DNA of 64,000 nucleotides, from the NCBI RefSeq assembly GCF_001720485.1, contig NZ_CP017114.1, positions 1,984,001 through 2,048,000 of the forward strand, in the 5' to 3' direction. Positions 61,887 to 64,000 of the stretch are shown here, in pieces (position 1 is the first letter of the stretch; each line of letters begins with the position of its first letter). Below the pieces are notes generated by a model. The model ran no database searches and was not told the origin of the DNA. It was given only the letters and a program-made list of their open reading frames with translations. This DNA is from Cobetia marina (GTDB taxonomy: Bacteria; Pseudomonadota; Gammaproteobacteria; Pseudomonadales; Halomonadaceae). A program made the translations under genes and the position numbers.

Positions 61887-63353
61887 ATGGAACTGGCCAC
61901 GCTTGAGCCATTGATCGAGTGCTATCGCCGCCAGTCGCAGGCCCTGGGCAAGCAGGTGCGGCTGGAGCAGGCATTGCTCGAGATGATTCGTGAGCAATGG
62001 CCGGTGGGGGTACGTCTGCCTGCGCATCGCAAGCTGTGCGAGGCTCTGGGCGTGGCACGCAACACCCTGTCATTGGCCATCAAGTCGCTGATCGAGGAAG
62101 GCTATTTGCACACCGGGCAGGGTCAGGGCACCTGGACGCGCCGCCCGCATGCCGCGAGACCCGACAGCGCCTCGCCCGAGGCACCTGCGCCACTGCCGCT
62201 CTCCACTCGCGCACGCCGGGTGCTGGGCGGGCAGGGTGCCAGCCTGATCCAGAGTGGCGCCTTCGTGCCGGGCATTCCGGATATCGCGCGCTTTCCGATG
62301 CGCAAGTGGCGTCAGCTGTATGCCAGCGTCACGGTGCCCCACAACGCGTTGCTGCTGTCGTATTCCAGCGGTGGCTATGGCCCGCTCAAGCGGGAGATTC
62401 GGGATTTTCTGCGCCGCTGGCGCAACATCGATTGCGATACCCAGCAGATCATCATCACCGAGGGCACCCACCACGGCATCGAGCTGTGTGCGCTGGCGCT
62501 GGCGGACGCCGGCCAGCAGGTGGTGATGGAGTCTCCCTGCTACTGGGGGGCACGCAATGTCTTTCTGGCCGCCGGACTCGAGACCCAGCTGATTCCCTGG
62601 CGGCCCCGGGATGACACCGCCGATGCCCCGGGCCACGAGCTCGCCCTGCTGGCGCGTCGCCCGGTGCAGATCGCCTATTTCACCGGCTCGCATCACTATC
62701 CCTTGAGTGTTCCTACCTCACGGCGTGACAAGCTGGCGCTCTGCGAGGCCTGTCAGCCCGCCTATATCCTCGAGGATGACTACGAGTTCAGTGGCGATGA
62801 CCATGATCAGCTGCTGTTTGACCCGGACGCCGACAATCGCCTGTTGGTGGGCTCGTTCTCCAAGCTGATGTTTCCTGGCCTGCGGCTGGGCTATCTGGTG
62901 GTGCCTCGCGCGCTGGCCGGGCCGATGAATCGGCTGCGCAGCGAGGTGTTTCGCGAGGGGCGCATGCTGGATCAGGCGGTACTGGCGCAGTTCATCGCCG
63001 ATGGGGATCTCGATGCCTGGTATCAGCGCATCCAGCGCGATTATCTCGGCCGACAGCAGGTGGTGCATGACCAGCTGTGTCAGGTGAAGGGCGTGATCAG
63101 CGTCTCGCCGCCCTCGCGCGGCATCAGCCTGTGCGTGCAGTTCGCCCCCGAGATCGATGACAAGCGTGTCGCGCAACTGATGGTCAAGGAACATCTGATC
63201 GTGCGGCCACTGAGTATGGTCTGCAGCAGCGAGGACTCGCGGCGCGGCCTGGTGCTGGGGGTCGGCATGCTGGCGGGCGAGAGTCTGGTCAGTGAGGTGG
63301 CCCGCCTCAGACGCACGCTGGAGAGCATATTGACCATGCGCGACATCTGGTAG
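61887..63353 (+). CDS. MocR/GabR-type PLP-dependent regulator
   Basis: Regulator of 488 residues: N-terminal GntR-type winged HTH (about 25-95; LPAHRKLCEALGVARNTLSLAIKSLIEEGYL), a linker, and a class I aminotransferase-like domain (about 130-485) with the PLP Lys326 in GSFSKLMFPGLRLGY and the Asp/Tyr EDDYEFSGDD. GGGAG precedes the ATG. Divergent from the GABA permease gene, it is inferred to be GabR-like, activating the permease-gabD-gabT genes when GABA and PLP are bound. Confidence 0.9.
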   Translation: MELATLEPLIECYRRQSQALGKQVRLEQALLEMIREQWPVGVRLPAHRKLCEALGVARNTLSLAIKSLIEEGYLHTGQGQGTWTRRPHAARPDSASPEAPAPLPLSTRARRVLGGQGASLIQSGAFVPGIPDIARFPMRKWRQLYASVTVPHNALLLSYSSGGYGPLKREIRDFLRRWRNIDCDTQQIIITEGTHHGIELCALALADAGQQVVMESPCYWGARNVFLAAGLETQLIPWRPRDDTADAPGHELALLARRPVQIAYFTGSHHYPLSVPTSRRDKLALCEACQPAYILEDDYEFSGDDHDQLLFDPDADNRLLVGSFSKLMFPGLRLGYLVVPRALAGPMNRLRSEVFREGRMLDQAVLAQFIADGDLDAWYQRIQRDYLGRQQVVHDQLCQVKGVISVSPPSRGISLCVQFAPEIDDKRVAQLMVKEHLIVRPLSMVCSSEDSRRGLVLGVGMLAGESLVSEVARLRRTLESILTMRDIW

Positions 63354-63398
63354 GGCGGCTCTCCGCTGACGCGGCAATGAGCAGCGTCAGAATTGAAA

Positions 63399-63426
63399 AC
63401 GCCTCCGCCCAGCAGGGCGAAGGCGT
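63399..63426 (-). terminator. Terminator of the right-edge gene
   Basis: A 12-bp stem with one mismatch (63399-63410 with 63415-63426, AGCA loop) is followed on the minus strand by TTTTCAATTC. It lies 24 bp beyond the stop of the gene at 63450. Confidence 0.85.
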
Positions 63427-63449
63427 GATATCGACACTGAACGCGAGTG

Positions 63450-64000
63450 CTACTTTGCCTGCTGCATGCGCTCGGTCAGCTTGCGGAATTCCTCACGCAT
63501 GGCGCTGTTCTCGAAGCTGGTGGCAACCGGTACCTGCAGGCCGGCGAGGGTATCGAAGGTCTTGACGCCCTGGCGGATCAGGTCGGCGACATGCGCGCTG
63601 AGCTTGACGGTGCGATAGGTATTGGTCGCCACTGCAAGCTCACGCTGGCTCTTGGTGAGCGATGTCTTGACGCGGTCGCGCTGCTCGCTCACCAGCGAGC
63701 GATACAGGTTGATCGTCTTGAGCGTCAGCGCATTGGCGCGGATGTTGTTCTCCAGACTCTCACGTGAGCCGCCTTGCTTGATCAGCGTCCGCGCATCCCG
63801 CGTGGTGGCTTCGGCTTCGTCGGCGAACCCTTGCAGCTGCGGCAATACCTCGTCATCCACGCGGGCGATGAAGTCCTGCTGCATGGTGACGATCATGCGG
63901 TGGAGCATGACGACCATGCCGTAGTAGCGACGCGCGTACTCCAGATTCTCGCCACTGTCGCGGGTCAGCTCGGCGAGCTGCTGGGCCACCGACTTGATGC
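63450..64000 (-). CDS. Unknown coiled-coil protein, cut by the window edge
   Basis: C-terminal part of a protein that continues past the right edge: the frame stays open through the last bases, and the apparent start (a GTG at 63989) is probably internal. The visible 180 or so residues are helical and charged (RRYYGMVVMLHRMIVTMQQDF, RTLIKQGGSRESLENNIRANAL), with heptad character and no catalytic motif. Not recognised. A terminator follows it. Confidence 0.7.
   Translation of the reverse strand, partial: IKSVAQQLAELTRDSGENLEYARRYYGMVVMLHRMIVTMQQDFIARVDDEVLPQLQGFADEAEATTRDARTLIKQGGSRESLENNIRANALTLKTINLYRSLVSEQRDRVKTSLTKSQRELAVATNTYRTVKLSAHVADLIRQGVKTFDTLAGLQVPVATSFENSAMREEFRKLTERMQQAK

Overview
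The window looks like the chromosome of a high-G+C marine or halophilic gammaproteobacterium. The protein content (SulP, three TRAP-type or SSS organic-solute uptake loci, malonate and GABA catabolism, FUR-type siderophore uptake) and G+C-rich codon use fit Halomonadaceae such as Cobetia or Halomonas; this assignment is an impression from the sequence, not a search result. No rRNA, tRNA or CRISPR array was recognised. Most of the window is ordinary catabolic and transport genes in compact operons; two AT-rich islets (about 14.1-19.5 kb and 49.0-50.1 kb) are clearly accessory.

Layout. 0.2-1.6 kb: sugar/H+ symporter. 1.9-6.0 kb: sulfide oxidation operon (persulfide-dioxygenase-like hydrolase, type II sulfide:quinone oxidoreductase, SulP anion transporter). 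6.1-14.1 kb: guanidino-compound operon (guanidinobutyrase, YjiH-family membrane protein, 2-ketoarginine decarboxylase-like ThDP enzyme, aldehyde dehydrogenase) with a divergent PAS/AAA+ sigma-54 activator; the gap between them holds a good -24/-12 promoter and three near-identical palindromes that should be the activator's sites. 14.1-19.5 kb: AT-rich accessory stretch with a translationally coupled micro-ORF and membrane protein, a truncated IS630 transposase fused to a gapless copy of the activator's 3' end (about 580 bp), and a 1176-residue SIR2-domain protein resembling defence-associated sirtuins.

19.5-28.3 kb: an unknown secreted protein, OsmC, RraA-family protein with a complete TRAP transporter, and an SSS symporter with a divergent LysR regulator. 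28.5-36.9 kb: a seven-gene TRAP / HpcH-like lyase / ThDP enzyme / carbamoyl-amidohydrolase / aldehyde dehydrogenase operon whose substrate is unknown. 37-43 kb: metY, an AraC regulator, a Fur-boxed TonB siderophore receptor and a siderophore-esterase-like hydrolase. 43.2-49 kb: malonate utilisation (mcd, matB, madL, madM, divergent matR with a perfect palindromic operator). 49-50 kb: isolated AT-rich orphan gene. 50-56.7 kb: glutaredoxin, GMC oxidoreductase, nucleoside hydrolase, FrnE-like DsbA protein, mmuM-mmuP. 57-63.4 kb: gabT, gabD, an APC permease and a divergent MocR/GabR-type regulator. The right edge cuts an unknown coiled-coil gene.

Together the guanidino operon (making GABA and urea) and the gabT/gabD locus about 45 kb away would complete a route from 2-ketoarginine to succinate; the arginine transaminase step is not in this window. 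A second theme is that many intergenic spacers contain short degenerate tandem repeats with 10-19 bp periods.
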